Below are positions 9,691 to 19,635 of a DNA stretch of 64,000 nucleotides, piece after piece. Position 1 is the first letter of the stretch, and every line of letters begins with the position of its first letter. Under the pieces are notes generated by a model. That model was not told the origin of the DNA and did no database searches. It was given only the letters and a program-made list of their open reading frames with translations. The stretch is taken from positions 570,865 through 634,864 of the forward strand of contig JAVSMO010000001.1 of NCBI GenBank assembly GCA_032027165.1. Reading direction: 5' to 3'. Made by a program: the position numbers and the translations under genes. Source of the DNA: Denitratisoma sp. (GTDB lineage: Bacteria > Pseudomonadota > Gammaproteobacteria > Burkholderiales > Rhodocyclaceae).

Positions 9691-10047
9691 TCAGCTTGCT
9701 GATCCGCAACCGCCCCGGCTGCCGCAGCCGCCGCAGCTGGAGGGCGGGCAGCTGCCGCCCGGCGCCTGGGTCTGCATGAAGACGAACTGCCACTCGCCCG
9801 GCTCGACCTCGACGAAGTCGAGCAGCATGCCTTCCAGCAGGTCGCGGCTGGGCGGGGCGATGAGGACGGTGAGGCCCTCGCATTCGTAGGAAAGGTCGTG
9901 CTCGCGCTCGTCGTCGAAGCCGATGCCGAAGGCGATCTGGCCGTCTTCCTCGAGCTTGGCGGCGACGCGCAGGGCCATGCCGACGGCGTCGCTCTGCTGG
10001 GCAGAGTCGAGGATGCGGGTGGCGGCGGCGGGGGTCAGGGTAAACAT
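9691..10047 (-). CDS. dsrR: DsrR, IscA/HesB-like protein
   Basis: A 118-residue A-type-scaffold-fold protein (LTPAAATRILDSAQQ at the N-terminus), 17 bases after dsrN. In Allochromatium, DsrR resembles IscA but lacks its three cluster-binding cysteines and affects dsr gene expression after transcription. Here too the first canonical cysteine (about residue 35) is absent. The C-terminus differs in having a short glycine/cysteine tail with four cysteines (CPPSSCGGCGSRGGCG). Position and fold support dsrR; the tail leaves open a metal- or cluster-binding role. Confidence 0.82.
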   Translation of the reverse strand: MFTLTPAAATRILDSAQQSDAVGMALRVAAKLEEDGQIAFGIGFDDEREHDLSYECEGLTVLIAPPSRDLLEGMLLDFVEVEPGEWQFVFMQTQAPGGSCPPSSCGGCGSRGGCGSAS

Positions 10048-10064
10048 GGTCGGTCTTGTCCTAT

Positions 10065-11456
10065 TCAGGGGTTGGGGTGGGAAGCGGTTTCCAGACACTG
10101 CCGGGCGAAGCCGACGAAGCGGGCGGCCCAGTTGCAGCTGCCGGCGCTCCTGAGGTGCGTGTAGGAGGCCAGCAGGTTCTTGTGGACGATGCCGTCGTGG
10201 GCGCCGTCGGCGCCGTGGCCGCGCTTCACCTCGTAGGCGAAGCAGGTGGCCGGGTCGAGGTTCTCCAGGCTGGAGTAGTGGAACTCGTGCGCCGGGATCT
10301 CGTCCGGATGGCTGTTTTCGTGCAGCCAGGGATGGGCGGCGGTGGGCGCCAGCCGCACGTAGCCGCGCCCGACCGGCTTCTCGTGCATGACGACGTCGGC
10401 GGCGATCACCCCGGCCATCTCGCGCTTCTCGCCGCGCCAGGCGAGGCTGCGGGCGAGGACCATCAGGCCGCCGCACTCGGCGTAGGCGGGGAGTCCCGCC
10501 TCGATGGCGGCGCGTATCGATTCGCGCATGCCCTTGTTCGCCTCCAGCTCGCGCATGAAGCACTCCGGGAAGCCGCCGCCGAGGAAGAGGGCGTCCACCT
10601 CGGGCAAGGCCTTGTCGGCGATGGGGCTGAAGAACACCAGCTCGGCGCCGGCCTGCTTCAGGGCGTCGAGGTCGTCGGCGTAGTAGAAGCCGAAGGCCGG
10701 GTCGCGGGCGATGCCCACGCGCACGGTGGGCTGTTCAGCCGGAACGGCCGCCACCATGGCGGGCTTGAGCGGCTTGTCGGTGGCGGTCACCTGCAGCAGG
10801 CGGTCGATGTCCACCTGCTCCGAAACGATTTTGGCGATGGCGGCGATGCGCGCCTCGGCGGCGGCGGCCTCGTTGGCCGGCATCAGGCCGAGGTGGCGCT
10901 CGACGATGGCCAGTTCGGGGTTCTCCAGCACGGCGCCGAGCACCGGCACGTCGGTGTAGTGCTCGATGACTGAACGAAGCTTGGCCTCGTGGCGCGTGCC
11001 GCCGAGGCGGTTGAGGATGACGCCGGCGATGCGGATGTTGCGGTCGAAGGCCTGGTAGCCGAGGATCAGCGGGGCGATGCCGCGCGTCATGCCGCGCGCG
11101 TCGAGCACCAGCACCACCGGCAGGCCGAGCAGTTCCGCCAGCGCGGCGTTGCTGTTGCTGCCGGCCAGGTCGAGTCCGTCGTAGAGGCCCTTGTTGCCCT
11201 CGACGAGGGCGACGTCGGCATGCGCGCCGTGGCGGGCGAAGCTGTCGAGGATCTCGGCGTAGGGCTGCAGGTAGAAATCCAGGTTGCGGCAGGGGCGGCC
11301 GCCGGCGAGCCCGAGCCAGATCGGGTCGATGTAGTCCGGCCCCTTCTTGAAGGTCTGCACGGTGAGGCCGCGGCCGCGCAGGGCCGCTGCCAGCCCCAGG
11401 CTGAGCGTCGTCTTGCCGGAGGACTTGTGCGCGGCGGAAATGAGGAAGCGGTGCAT
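10065..11456 (-). CDS. dsrN: DsrN, sirohaem amidase (cobyrinate a,c-diamide synthase family)
   Basis: 463 residues, normal for CbiA/CobB/DsrN. An ATP-binding P-loop-like start (ISAAHKSSGKTTLSLGLAAAL) is followed by YIDPIW and DLAGSNSNA elements. A class-I glutaminase-like C-terminal domain (about 240-450) has the nucleophile motif AYAECGGLMVL. In dsr clusters this enzyme amidates sirohaem to sirohaem amide, the prosthetic group of DsrAB. The location inside the dsr operon argues against cobalamin synthesis as its main role. Confidence 0.9.
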   Translation of the reverse strand: MHRFLISAAHKSSGKTTLSLGLAAALRGRGLTVQTFKKGPDYIDPIWLGLAGGRPCRNLDFYLQPYAEILDSFARHGAHADVALVEGNKGLYDGLDLAGSNSNAALAELLGLPVVLVLDARGMTRGIAPLILGYQAFDRNIRIAGVILNRLGGTRHEAKLRSVIEHYTDVPVLGAVLENPELAIVERHLGLMPANEAAAAEARIAAIAKIVSEQVDIDRLLQVTATDKPLKPAMVAAVPAEQPTVRVGIARDPAFGFYYADDLDALKQAGAELVFFSPIADKALPEVDALFLGGGFPECFMRELEANKGMRESIRAAIEAGLPAYAECGGLMVLARSLAWRGEKREMAGVIAADVVMHEKPVGRGYVRLAPTAAHPWLHENSHPDEIPAHEFHYSSLENLDPATCFAYEVKRGHGADGAHDGIVHKNLLASYTHLRSAGSCNWAARFVGFARQCLETASHPNP

Positions 11457-11473
11457 CCGGCAGAGTGTAGCCG

Positions 11474-11496
11474 GACTGAGCGCGCCGCGCTCAGTC
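11474..11496. promoter_or_regulatory. Perfect 11+1+11 palindrome at the dsrP stop / dsrN leader
   Basis: GACTGAGCGCG, one central base, then CGCGCTCAGTC. It covers the dsrP stop codon (11491-11493) and ends 18 bases upstream of the dsrN start. In RNA it would form a very stable stem-loop. That fits an intercistronic processing or attenuation signal separating membrane-complex genes from cofactor genes. There is no T-run for a full terminator. Confidence 0.6.
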
Positions 11497-12687
11497 GTCC
11501 GACGCCTTCAGCGCGGCGAAGTCGTCCTGCGGCAGGAAGCGCAGCACGCGCACCGCGACGACGGTGATGAGGAAGGCCAGGGCGATGCCGCCGAAGCCGA
11601 GGGCGAACTCGCCGAGCACCGGCGAATAGGGGTTCACGATGCCGTCCTGGTAGGTGCTGCTGACGGCGTAGCCCGGGAAGATCTCCAGCGGGAAGGCCTG
11701 GCCGCCGACGATGGTGACGAACATCTGGGCGAGGCCGCCCAGCACCACCAGCACCGAGGCGGCGATAACGCGCGTCTGCGTGGCGCCGGGCGCGAAGATC
11801 AGCGCCAGCGGCAGGATGCCGCCGACCACCACCTGGCCGAGCCAGAAGACGGCGGTGTAGATGCCGCCGTCTGACAGGAGGAAGCGTTCGTAATCGGTCT
11901 GCTTGGCGAAGTACAGGCCGGTCAGGTGCATTACGGCAGTGAAGTAGAGCGCCGCGCCGACGAAGACGGCGAGCAGGTTCTTCATGCGGGCGAGGATGCG
12001 CGCGTCGAGCTGCAGCTTGTTCCAGGCGTACATCGAGCCCTGCACGATGAGGAAGGCCGCCAGGCCGTAGGCGAAGGAGTAGATGATGAACATCGGCGCC
12101 ATCAGGGCCGAGCCGTAGGCGGTGCGGGCGATGAGGAAGCCGAAGATCGAGCCGGTGGCGGTGGTCAGCGCCAGGCGCCAGAAGAAGGCGAGGAAGCCGA
12201 CGATCTTCGAGTAGCCGTTCAGGCTGCGGTCCATCATCGTCACCAGGTAGGCGGCGACGATGGCGAAGAAGCCCGAGTAGAACATCATGTTGAGGGCGAA
12301 GATCGACTTGAAGTTGAAGTGCGTCATCGCCACGATGAGGCGGTCGGGGCGGCCGAGGTCGGCCGCCAGCACGGCGAGGCCGCCGGCCATCATGGCCAGG
12401 GCCAGCAGGCCTGAGAGCGGCGCGCGCGCCTTGTACATCGGCTTGCCGAACACCGAGCCGATCGAGGCGACGTTGAGCACGCCGGAGGCGGCGACGATGA
12501 GGAACACGGCAAAGACGTGCGGGATGCCCCAGACGATCTGGTTGTCCATGCCGGTGACGACGTGGCCGCTGTGCTCGAAATGCAGGAAGGCGGCGAAGGC
12601 CGCCAGCATGAACAGGCCGCCCGCGGCCAGCAGGCCCCAGAAGGCGGCGGGGCGGCTTTGGGTTTCGACGTAGGAGGCAGTCGCCAT
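11491..12687 (-). CDS. dsrP: DsrP, NrfD-like quinone-interacting membrane subunit
   Basis: 398 residues, mostly hydrophobic, with about ten transmembrane helices of the NrfD/PsrC family. It is the integral membrane quinone partner of the periplasmic ferredoxin DsrO in the DsrMKJOP complex. The ATG at 12687 lies two bases after the dsrO stop. Length and gene order (O then P) match other dsr clusters. Confidence 0.95.
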   Translation of the reverse strand: MATASYVETQSRPAAFWGLLAAGGLFMLAAFAAFLHFEHSGHVVTGMDNQIVWGIPHVFAVFLIVAASGVLNVASIGSVFGKPMYKARAPLSGLLALAMMAGGLAVLAADLGRPDRLIVAMTHFNFKSIFALNMMFYSGFFAIVAAYLVTMMDRSLNGYSKIVGFLAFFWRLALTTATGSIFGFLIARTAYGSALMAPMFIIYSFAYGLAAFLIVQGSMYAWNKLQLDARILARMKNLLAVFVGAALYFTAVMHLTGLYFAKQTDYERFLLSDGGIYTAVFWLGQVVVGGILPLALIFAPGATQTRVIAASVLVVLGGLAQMFVTIVGGQAFPLEIFPGYAVSSTYQDGIVNPYSPVLGEFALGFGGIALAFLITVVAVRVLRFLPQDDFAALKASDD

Positions 12688-12689
12688 CT

Positions 12690-13430
12690 TCAAATCCCTT
12701 CGTAGCGGACGCCGAGGTCGAGCTTGAGGTCGGCGCGCACCTGGGTGGTTTTCACCTCGCGGACGCGCTTGGAGATCGCGCTCTCGGGGTCGTTCAGGTC
12801 GCCGAACAGCATGGCGTTGTGGCCGGCGGCGGCGCAGGCCTCGACGCAGGCCGGCGTGCCGCCGCGGTCGACGCGGTGCACGCACAGGGTGCAGCTCTCG
12901 ACGCAGCCCTGGCCGCGCGGCACTTCCGGGTTCTGGTCGGTGTGCGGCTCGTGCACGAAGGAGCGCGCCTTGTACGGGCAGGCCATCATGCAGTAGCGGC
13001 AGCCGATGCAGATGTGGCGGTCGACCAGCACGATGCCGTCGGCGCGCTTGAACGAGGCGCCGGTCGGGCAGACGTCCACGCAGGGCGGGTGGGCGCAGTG
13101 CTGGCACATCATCGGCAGCGAGAGGGCGCGGCCGCTCTTCAGGTCCTTCAGGTCGATCTTGCGGATCCACTGCGCGTCGGTGCGCGGCTTGGTCACCTCG
13201 CCGAGGCCGTTTTCCTTGCCGCAGGCGGAAACGCACTCCGTGCAGCCGGTCTGGCAGCGGGTGGTGTCGATGAGCATGCCCCAGCGGACTTTCGACGTGA
13301 CCGGCTCGTTCTCCGGCTTGGCGGCGGCGATCTCGACGAGGCGGATGCCGGGGGCCAAAGTCAGTCCCGCCAGGGCGGCGGCGGAGGTGGCGAGGAAGCC
13401 GCGGCGGCTGGTGCTGTTGTTGTCGCTCAT
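12690..13430 (-). CDS. dsrO: DsrO, Tat-exported ferredoxin-like iron-sulfur subunit
   Basis: 246 residues with a twin-arginine leader (SRRGFLATSAAALAGL). Multiple [4Fe-4S] cysteine motifs follow: CQTGCTECVSAC, CQHCAHPPCVDVC, CIGCRYCMMAC and CVESCTLC. It is the periplasmic electron carrier of DsrMKJOP, between cytochrome DsrJ and membrane subunit DsrP. The start codon overlaps the dsrJ stop by four bases (ATGA). A copy of the dispersed motif falls inside the leader region. Confidence 0.95.
   Translation of the reverse strand: MSDNNSTSRRGFLATSAAALAGLTLAPGIRLVEIAAAKPENEPVTSKVRWGMLIDTTRCQTGCTECVSACGKENGLGEVTKPRTDAQWIRKIDLKDLKSGRALSLPMMCQHCAHPPCVDVCPTGASFKRADGIVLVDRHICIGCRYCMMACPYKARSFVHEPHTDQNPEVPRGQGCVESCTLCVHRVDRGGTPACVEACAAAGHNAMLFGDLNDPESAISKRVREVKTTQVRADLKLDLGVRYEGI
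13357..13380 (-). repeat. Dispersed motif copy 2, within dsrO
   Basis: Gene-sense reading: CGCCG, nine bases, GACTGACTTT (exact second block). It encodes GLTLA of the Tat leader. Confidence 0.6.
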
Positions 13431-13804
13431 GGCCGGGCTCCCGTGGCGGCCTTCTGGCCGGGTTTCGGCTGGTGGCAGTCCCAGCAGTCGAGCTTCACCG
13501 CCGCGTAGTCGTGGCAGCTCTGGCAGAAGCCGCCCTCGCCGGTGACGCTGCCGGTCTTCTGGCTGGCGTGGCAGGCGATGCACTCGTTGAGGCTGTGCTT
13601 CTTCGTGCGGATGCCCTCGTGCATGGTCTTGTCGCGCTGGTGCTTGAGCAGCTTCATGTGGTCTCGCCGGATGACGTCCTTCGGCTCGACGCACTGGCCG
13701 GGCTTCTCGATGGCGATGGCCGGCAGCGGCGTGCGGCCGGGCTCCGCCGCGTGCGCCGCGGCAAAAGTCAGTCCCCACAGCACGGCGATCGCCAGGGTTT
13801 TCAT
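13427..13804 (-). CDS. dsrJ: DsrJ, periplasmic triheme cytochrome c
   Basis: 125 residues with a cleavable-type signal peptide (AIAVLWGLTFAAAHA). Three CxxCH haem-attachment sites (CIACH, CQSCH, CWDCH) match the three haems of DsrJ. It belongs to the DsrMKJOP transmembrane complex. Start and stop overlap dsrL and dsrO respectively by four bases, so the genes are translationally coupled. Confidence 0.95.
   Translation of the reverse strand: MKTLAIAVLWGLTFAAAHAAEPGRTPLPAIAIEKPGQCVEPKDVIRRDHMKLLKHQRDKTMHEGIRTKKHSLNECIACHASQKTGSVTGEGGFCQSCHDYAAVKLDCWDCHQPKPGQKAATGARP
13764..13787 (-). repeat. Dispersed motif copy 3, within dsrJ signal peptide
   Basis: Gene-sense CGCCG, nine bases, GACTGACTTT; the match extends to ATCGCCGTG and TTTTGCC. 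It encodes the hydrophobic core AVLWGLTFA. Confidence 0.6.
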
Positions 13805-15777
13805 TCGCCCAGTCCCATCTGGATGTAGCCGGTCGGGCAGACGTCGTGGCAGATGTGGCAGCCGATGCACTTCGTGTAGTCGGTCGCCACGTAGCGGCCG
13901 GTGGTCGCTTCGGTCTTCTTGACGCGATAGACGGCGGTCTGCGGGCAGTACACCACGCAGTTGTCGCACTCGAAGCACTGGCCGCAGCTCATGCAGCGCT
14001 TGGCCTCGGCGATCGCCTGCTTCTCGTCGAGCGGATCCAGGCGCTCCTGGAAGTTGCCGAGGGCCTGCTCCTTGTTCAGCGTGATGACGTTGCGGATGTT
14101 GCGCGGCGTGTAGCCGAAATGGCCGAGGAACAGCTCCTTGTGCGTGATGACGTAGCGGTCGGAGCGGTTGTCGTAGTTGTGCACGGCGACGTTCGAGGCG
14201 TCGGTGCCGCGCAGCGGCTCGGTGGCCGGCTGCGGCTGCTTGCCCTTCTCCAGCAGCTTGCGCTGCATGTCCCAGTAGTGCACGTCGATCTTGGCGCGCT
14301 TGTCCTGCTCCTCGCCGCGCAGGAAGCGGTCGATGCCCTCGGCGGCGATCCAGCCGTGGCCGATGGCGGTGGTCAGGAGGTGCGGGCGGATGACGTCGCC
14401 GCCCGTGAACACGCCCGGCTTGCCCTGCACCTGGTAGTTCTTGTCGGCGGCCACGTTGCCCTTGCCGGAGTCGAACTCCTCGAGGCCGGTGAAGTCGACC
14501 GCCTGGCCGATGGCCGAGACGATCAGGTCGGCCGGGATGTCCTGTTCGGAGCCTTCGATCATCTTGATCTCGAGCTTCGGGCCGACGAACTTGGCCTCGC
14601 ACTGCGCCACGCGCAGCGCCGTGGCGCGGCCGTCGGCGCCGCGCACCACGCCGACCGGCGCCCAGCCGCCGCGGATGTCGATGCCTTCCGCCTTGGCCTG
14701 CTCGATCTCGTGCTTGTTGGCCTGCATCTTGTCCACCGGGAAGACCGAGGTCAGCACGACCTCGGCGCCCTGGCGGGCGGAAATCTCGGCGACGTCGTGG
14801 GCGGCGCGGCCGCCGATGACGTCTTCCGGCCGGTCGGTCGGCTTCGGGCTGTCGATGGCGCCGAGGCGGCGCGCCACGGTGGCGACGTCGATCGAGGTGT
14901 CGCCGCCGCCGACCACCACCACGCGCTTGCCGACGTACTTCATGCGGCCGTCGTTGAAGGCGCGCAGGAAGGAGGTCGCGGTGACCACGTTGGGGGCGTC
15001 GTTGCCGTCGCAGGGCAGGGCGCGGCCGCCCTGGGCGCCGAGGCCGAGGAACACCGCGTCGAACTGCTTGCGGATGTCCTCCATCTTGACGTCTGTGCCG
15101 ATGCGGGTCTTCAGTTTCGCTTTCACGCCGAGGTCGAGGATGCGCTGGATCTCGGCGTCGAGGACGTCGCGCGGGGTGCGGAAGCCGGGGATGCCGTAGC
15201 GCATCATGCCGCCGAGGAACTCGTGCTCGTCGAAGATGGTGACTTCATGGCCCATGCGCGCCAGCTGGTAGGCGCAGGAGAGGCCGGCCGGTCCGCCGCC
15301 GATGACCGCCACCTTCTTGCCGGTCTTCGTTTCGGGCGCGGCGAACTTGAGGTTGTTCTTGATGGCGTACTCGCCGAGGAAGTGCTCGACGGAGTTGATG
15401 CCGACGTGGTCCTCCAGGGCGTTGCGGTTGCAGCCGGTCTCGCACGGCGCCGGGCAGACGCGTCCCATCACCGAGGGGAAGGGGTTGGCTTCCGTCAGGC
15501 GGCGCCAGGCGTACTCGTAGACCGGCATCACAGGCTTGCCGTCGGCGCCGACCGGCGGCTTCTCGACGCCGCGCACGATGTTCAGGTAGCCGCGGATGTC
15601 CTCGCCGGAGGGGCAGCTGCCCTGGCAGGGCGGCGTCGACTGGATGTAGGTCGGGCACTTGTAGGTGTGGCTGGCCTGGAAGATCTGCTTGTTCCAGGGC
15701 ACGTGCTTGCTGTCGCCGTCCTTGTAGCGACGGAATGTCAGTTGCTGCGTACCGGATTTCTCGTTGGTGGCCGACAT
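13801..15777 (-). CDS. dsrL: DsrL, NAD(P)H:acceptor iron-sulfur flavoprotein
   Basis: 658 residues. The N-terminal iron-sulfur domain (about 35-130) has cysteines in CPTYIQSTPPCQGSCPSG and CPAPCETGCNR. An FAD fold (AVIGGGPAGLSCAYQLA, about 155) and an NAD(P) fold (VVVVGGGDTSIDVA, about 290) follow. A C-terminal ferredoxin domain contains CMSCGQCFECDNC and CIGCHICHDVCPTG. DsrL is essential in reverse-dsr sulfur oxidisers, passing electrons from DsrAB to NAD(P)+. Together with dsrEFH it marks the cluster as oxidative. A strong ribosome site (AAGGAGA) precedes the ATG. Confidence 0.95.
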   Translation of the reverse strand: MSATNEKSGTQQLTFRRYKDGDSKHVPWNKQIFQASHTYKCPTYIQSTPPCQGSCPSGEDIRGYLNIVRGVEKPPVGADGKPVMPVYEYAWRRLTEANPFPSVMGRVCPAPCETGCNRNALEDHVGINSVEHFLGEYAIKNNLKFAAPETKTGKKVAVIGGGPAGLSCAYQLARMGHEVTIFDEHEFLGGMMRYGIPGFRTPRDVLDAEIQRILDLGVKAKLKTRIGTDVKMEDIRKQFDAVFLGLGAQGGRALPCDGNDAPNVVTATSFLRAFNDGRMKYVGKRVVVVGGGDTSIDVATVARRLGAIDSPKPTDRPEDVIGGRAAHDVAEISARQGAEVVLTSVFPVDKMQANKHEIEQAKAEGIDIRGGWAPVGVVRGADGRATALRVAQCEAKFVGPKLEIKMIEGSEQDIPADLIVSAIGQAVDFTGLEEFDSGKGNVAADKNYQVQGKPGVFTGGDVIRPHLLTTAIGHGWIAAEGIDRFLRGEEQDKRAKIDVHYWDMQRKLLEKGKQPQPATEPLRGTDASNVAVHNYDNRSDRYVITHKELFLGHFGYTPRNIRNVITLNKEQALGNFQERLDPLDEKQAIAEAKRCMSCGQCFECDNCVVYCPQTAVYRVKKTEATTGRYVATDYTKCIGCHICHDVCPTGYIQMGLGE

Positions 15778-15796
15778 CTTTGTCTCCTTGTAATGC

Positions 15797-17329
<1,533 letters not shown>

Positions 17330-17336
17330 GGCGGTC

Positions 17337-18068
17337 TCAGTTCTTCTCGAGTTCGGCGGCCCAGGGCGCCAGGTGGCGCTTCTCGCGCGGATCGTCGGCC
17401 TGGTTGCGCGACGGGCTGAAGAACACGCCCGGCGCATGCAGCAGCTTGCTGAATGGGAAAACGATCATCAGCAGCGCCACCAGCGTCAGGTGGATGTAGA
17501 GGCCCGGATGCGAGGGCAGCGGCTGCACGTCGAAGCGCATCAGGCCGAGGAAGAAGGCCTTCACGGCGACGATGTCGGTGTGCATGAGGAACTTCATGGC
17601 CAGGCCCGAGAGGCCGATGCCGGCGAGCAGGGCCAGCATCAGGTGGTCGGACGGCGTCGAGATGTAGCGGATGCGCTCGACGACGAAGCGCCGGCCCCAC
17701 AGGCCGAGCAGGCCCGCCACCATGGCGAAGCCGGCGTAGAGGCCGAAGGGCTGCACCCAGCCGACCCAGAACCACACCGGCTCGGTGAAGTAGCGCAGGT
17801 GGCGCATCAGCACCAGCAGCAGCGCGCCGTGGAAGAGGATGCCGAAGGCCCAGATCCACAGGTTGGACTTGAACAGGCTCTCGAACAGCGCCACCTCGCG
17901 CAGCATGCGCAGCACCACGCCGCCGGTGGTGGTCGGCGCCGGGGTGGTGGGGATCTTCAGCGGCGCCGGCGTGCGGAAATAGTCGGCGATCTTGTACGCC
18001 AGGCCGGCGACGAGGATCGCCGTGGCGGCGTAGAAGAGGACGGCGAAGAAGATCGTGGCTGCGCTCAT
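17337..18068 (-). CDS. dsrM: DsrM, NarI-like dihaem cytochrome b subunit
   Basis: 243 residues with about five or six transmembrane helices and spaced histidines in a NarI-type gamma-subunit fold. It anchors DsrK and exchanges electrons with the quinone pool. It is shorter than the DsrM of sulfate reducers, which often exceeds 300 residues. It is separated from dsrC by a 123-base gap holding a hairpin repeat. Confidence 0.92.
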   Translation of the reverse strand: MSAATIFFAVLFYAATAILVAGLAYKIADYFRTPAPLKIPTTPAPTTTGGVVLRMLREVALFESLFKSNLWIWAFGILFHGALLLVLMRHLRYFTEPVWFWVGWVQPFGLYAGFAMVAGLLGLWGRRFVVERIRYISTPSDHLMLALLAGIGLSGLAMKFLMHTDIVAVKAFFLGLMRFDVQPLPSHPGLYIHLTLVALLMIVFPFSKLLHAPGVFFSPSRNQADDPREKRHLAPWAAELEKN

Positions 18069-18105
18069 GGGCTAGGGGCTGTCCGGGCGTTGTGGGCCAT
18101 GCCAT

Positions 18106-18170
18106 GTCGTCCCCGCGCAGGCGGGGACCCAGAACTCAACCTGGATTCCCGCGTTCGCGGGAATGACGGG
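18106..18170. repeat. REP-like double-hairpin element between dsrC and dsrM
   Basis: Two strong hairpins: GTCCCCGC/GCGGGGAC (18109-18128, loop GCAG) and ATTCCCGCG/CGCGGGAAT (18145-18164, loop TT), joined by a 16-base linker. This is the widespread proteobacterial intergenic repeat related to the text GGATTCCCGCG...CGCGGGAATGACG. Its placement within an operon suggests mRNA stabilisation of the upstream, highly expressed dsrC end. Confidence 0.8.
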
Positions 18171-18191
18171 CTCTTGGCGAGTTTCGGCGAA

Positions 18192-18524
18192 TCAGATGCA
18201 GCCGGTCGGCTTCGGCAGGCCGGCGATCTTGCACGCCTGCTTGCCCGGGCCGTAGGGGAACAGCTCGTACAGGTACTGGCTGTTGCCCTTCTCCGGCCCC
18301 AGCTTCTTGCCGATGGCCTTGGTCAGCACGCGCACGGCCGGGGCGATCTGGAACTCGTTGTAGTACTCGCGCAGGAAGTTGATGACTTCCCAGTGCTGCT
18401 CGCTCATGTTGATGTTTTCCTGCTCGGCGAGAATCTTGGCGACATCCTCGTTCCACTCGTTGATGTCGGTCAGGTAGCCTTCCTCGTCGGTCTCGTAGGT
18501 CTTGCCATTCACTTCGATTGCCAT
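18192..18524 (-). CDS. dsrC: DsrC, sulfur carrier protein
   Basis: 110 residues, canonical for DsrC. The flexible C-terminal arm carries both redox cysteines, C98 and the penultimate C109 (CKIAGLPKPTGC), as needed to carry sulfur as a persulfide and form the DsrC trisulfide with DsrAB and DsrMKJOP. A very strong ribosome site (AAGGAGAT, then seven bases) precedes the ATG, consistent with the high abundance of this protein. Two divergent homologues at 23.7-24.5 kb lack these cysteines. Confidence 0.96.
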   Translation of the reverse strand: MAIEVNGKTYETDEEGYLTDINEWNEDVAKILAEQENINMSEQHWEVINFLREYYNEFQIAPAVRVLTKAIGKKLGPEKGNSQYLYELFPYGPGKQACKIAGLPKPTGCI

Positions 18525-18554
18525 GGTGTATCTCCTTAAAAAACCAAAAATCGC

Positions 18555-18854
18555 TTACAGCCAGGATTGGCAGGTGGCGTGTTCCGTCACGAGATCGACG
18601 AAGCCGCCGTAATCGACCAGGTTGACGCCTTCCAGGACGCGATCGGCCATGCCGCGCGCCTCCAGATCGGGTTGCAATGCATAGACCTTCATCTGGCCCA
18701 TGGCCTGCTTGAGCTTGCCGGCGGCGGCATTGCCGTTCGTCGCGGCGTAGACGCCGTCCTCGATGAGCAGCAGGGCGCCGCCCGGCTGCGCCGTGGCGAG
18801 GCAGGTGTCCAGGGAGTTGCGGTCCAGGGGCGACTTGTTCACGATGTGCAGCAT
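18555..18854 (-). CDS. dsrH: DsrH, sulfurtransferase subunit (TusB-like)
   Basis: 99 residues of the DsrH/TusB family, starting MLHIVNKSPLDRNSLDTCL. C18 corresponds to the conserved cysteine of DsrH. It forms the DsrE2F2H2 heterohexamer that accepts sulfur from TusA and passes it to DsrC. Confidence 0.93.
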   Translation of the reverse strand: MLHIVNKSPLDRNSLDTCLATAQPGGALLLIEDGVYAATNGNAAAGKLKQAMGQMKVYALQPDLEARGMADRVLEGVNLVDYGGFVDLVTEHATCQSWL

Positions 18855-18867
18855 CTCTTTTTCCCCT

Positions 18868-19239
18868 TCAGAAGCTCAGGACCACGTCCTGGGTTTCCAT
18901 CAGCTTGCCAATTTCGGCGCGCGAGAGCACCTCGACGGGCACGCACATGTCCTCTTCCGTCAGGCCGCGCGCTTCGAGGGCCTCCTTCTCGACGTAGAGC
19001 TTGTTGATGTCGTAGTCGTCCAGCGCGCGGTAGGTCGGCTGGAAGCTCTTCACCTCGATGCCCTTGGTGTTCCAGCCCTTCTTCAGCTGGTACACGCCGT
19101 CGTCCATGAAGGCCAGGCTGACGTCCTGGTCGAAGGCGGCGGCGATCAGCACCACCTCCAGCGACTCCAGCGCGTAGATCGTGCCGTGCGGCGCCTTGCG
19201 GTTCACGTACATGAATTTCTTGATTTGTCCTTCGCTCAT
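18868..19239 (-). CDS. dsrF: DsrF, sulfurtransferase subunit (TusC-like)
   Basis: 123 residues of the DsrE/F-like fold, placed between dsrE and dsrH as in other sulfur oxidisers. It is a structural subunit of the DsrEFH relay. The FMDDGVYQLKKG segment is typical of DsrF/TusC. Confidence 0.93.
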   Translation of the reverse strand: MSEGQIKKFMYVNRKAPHGTIYALESLEVVLIAAAFDQDVSLAFMDDGVYQLKKGWNTKGIEVKSFQPTYRALDDYDINKLYVEKEALEARGLTEEDMCVPVEVLSRAEIGKLMETQDVVLSF

Positions 19240-19263
19240 CGCGATTTCTCCCTGAGCCTTGCC

Positions 19264-19623
19264 TTAATCGCCGAAGGTGACCAGGCGTTCGGCCTGGATG
19301 CCGGCTTCGATCAGCTGCCCCAGCCCCGAGATGCGGAAGCCGGGCGCCAGGTTCTCGTCCTTGATGCCGCGGCGCAGGGCGGCGGCCACGCACACCACCA
19401 GGTCGATGCCGTGATCCTGGGCCAGCTTGGCCCAGCGGTTAACGATGTGGCGGTCGTCCTGCGGCGGCTCGGTCAGGCGCGTCGAGTTGTTCACGCCGTC
19501 GTGGTAGAAGAACACCCGGCTGACCTGGTGTCCCTTCTCGATGGCGGCGCGGGCGAACAGGTAGGCGCTGTCCGTGGCCTGGTGCGTGTAGGGGCCTTCG
19601 TTGATCAGGATGCCGATCTTCAT
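19264..19623 (-). CDS. dsrE: DsrE, catalytic sulfurtransferase subunit (TusD-like)
   Basis: 119 residues. C78 (in LVVCVAAALRRG) matches the active cysteine at position 78 of Allochromatium DsrE, so the protein is expected to carry the persulfide delivered to DsrC. The presence of dsrEFH distinguishes oxidative from reductive dsr loci. Confidence 0.95.
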   Translation of the reverse strand: MKIGILINEGPYTHQATDSAYLFARAAIEKGHQVSRVFFYHDGVNNSTRLTEPPQDDRHIVNRWAKLAQDHGIDLVVCVAAALRRGIKDENLAPGFRISGLGQLIEAGIQAERLVTFGD

Positions 19624-19635
19624 GGATTCACCCGG

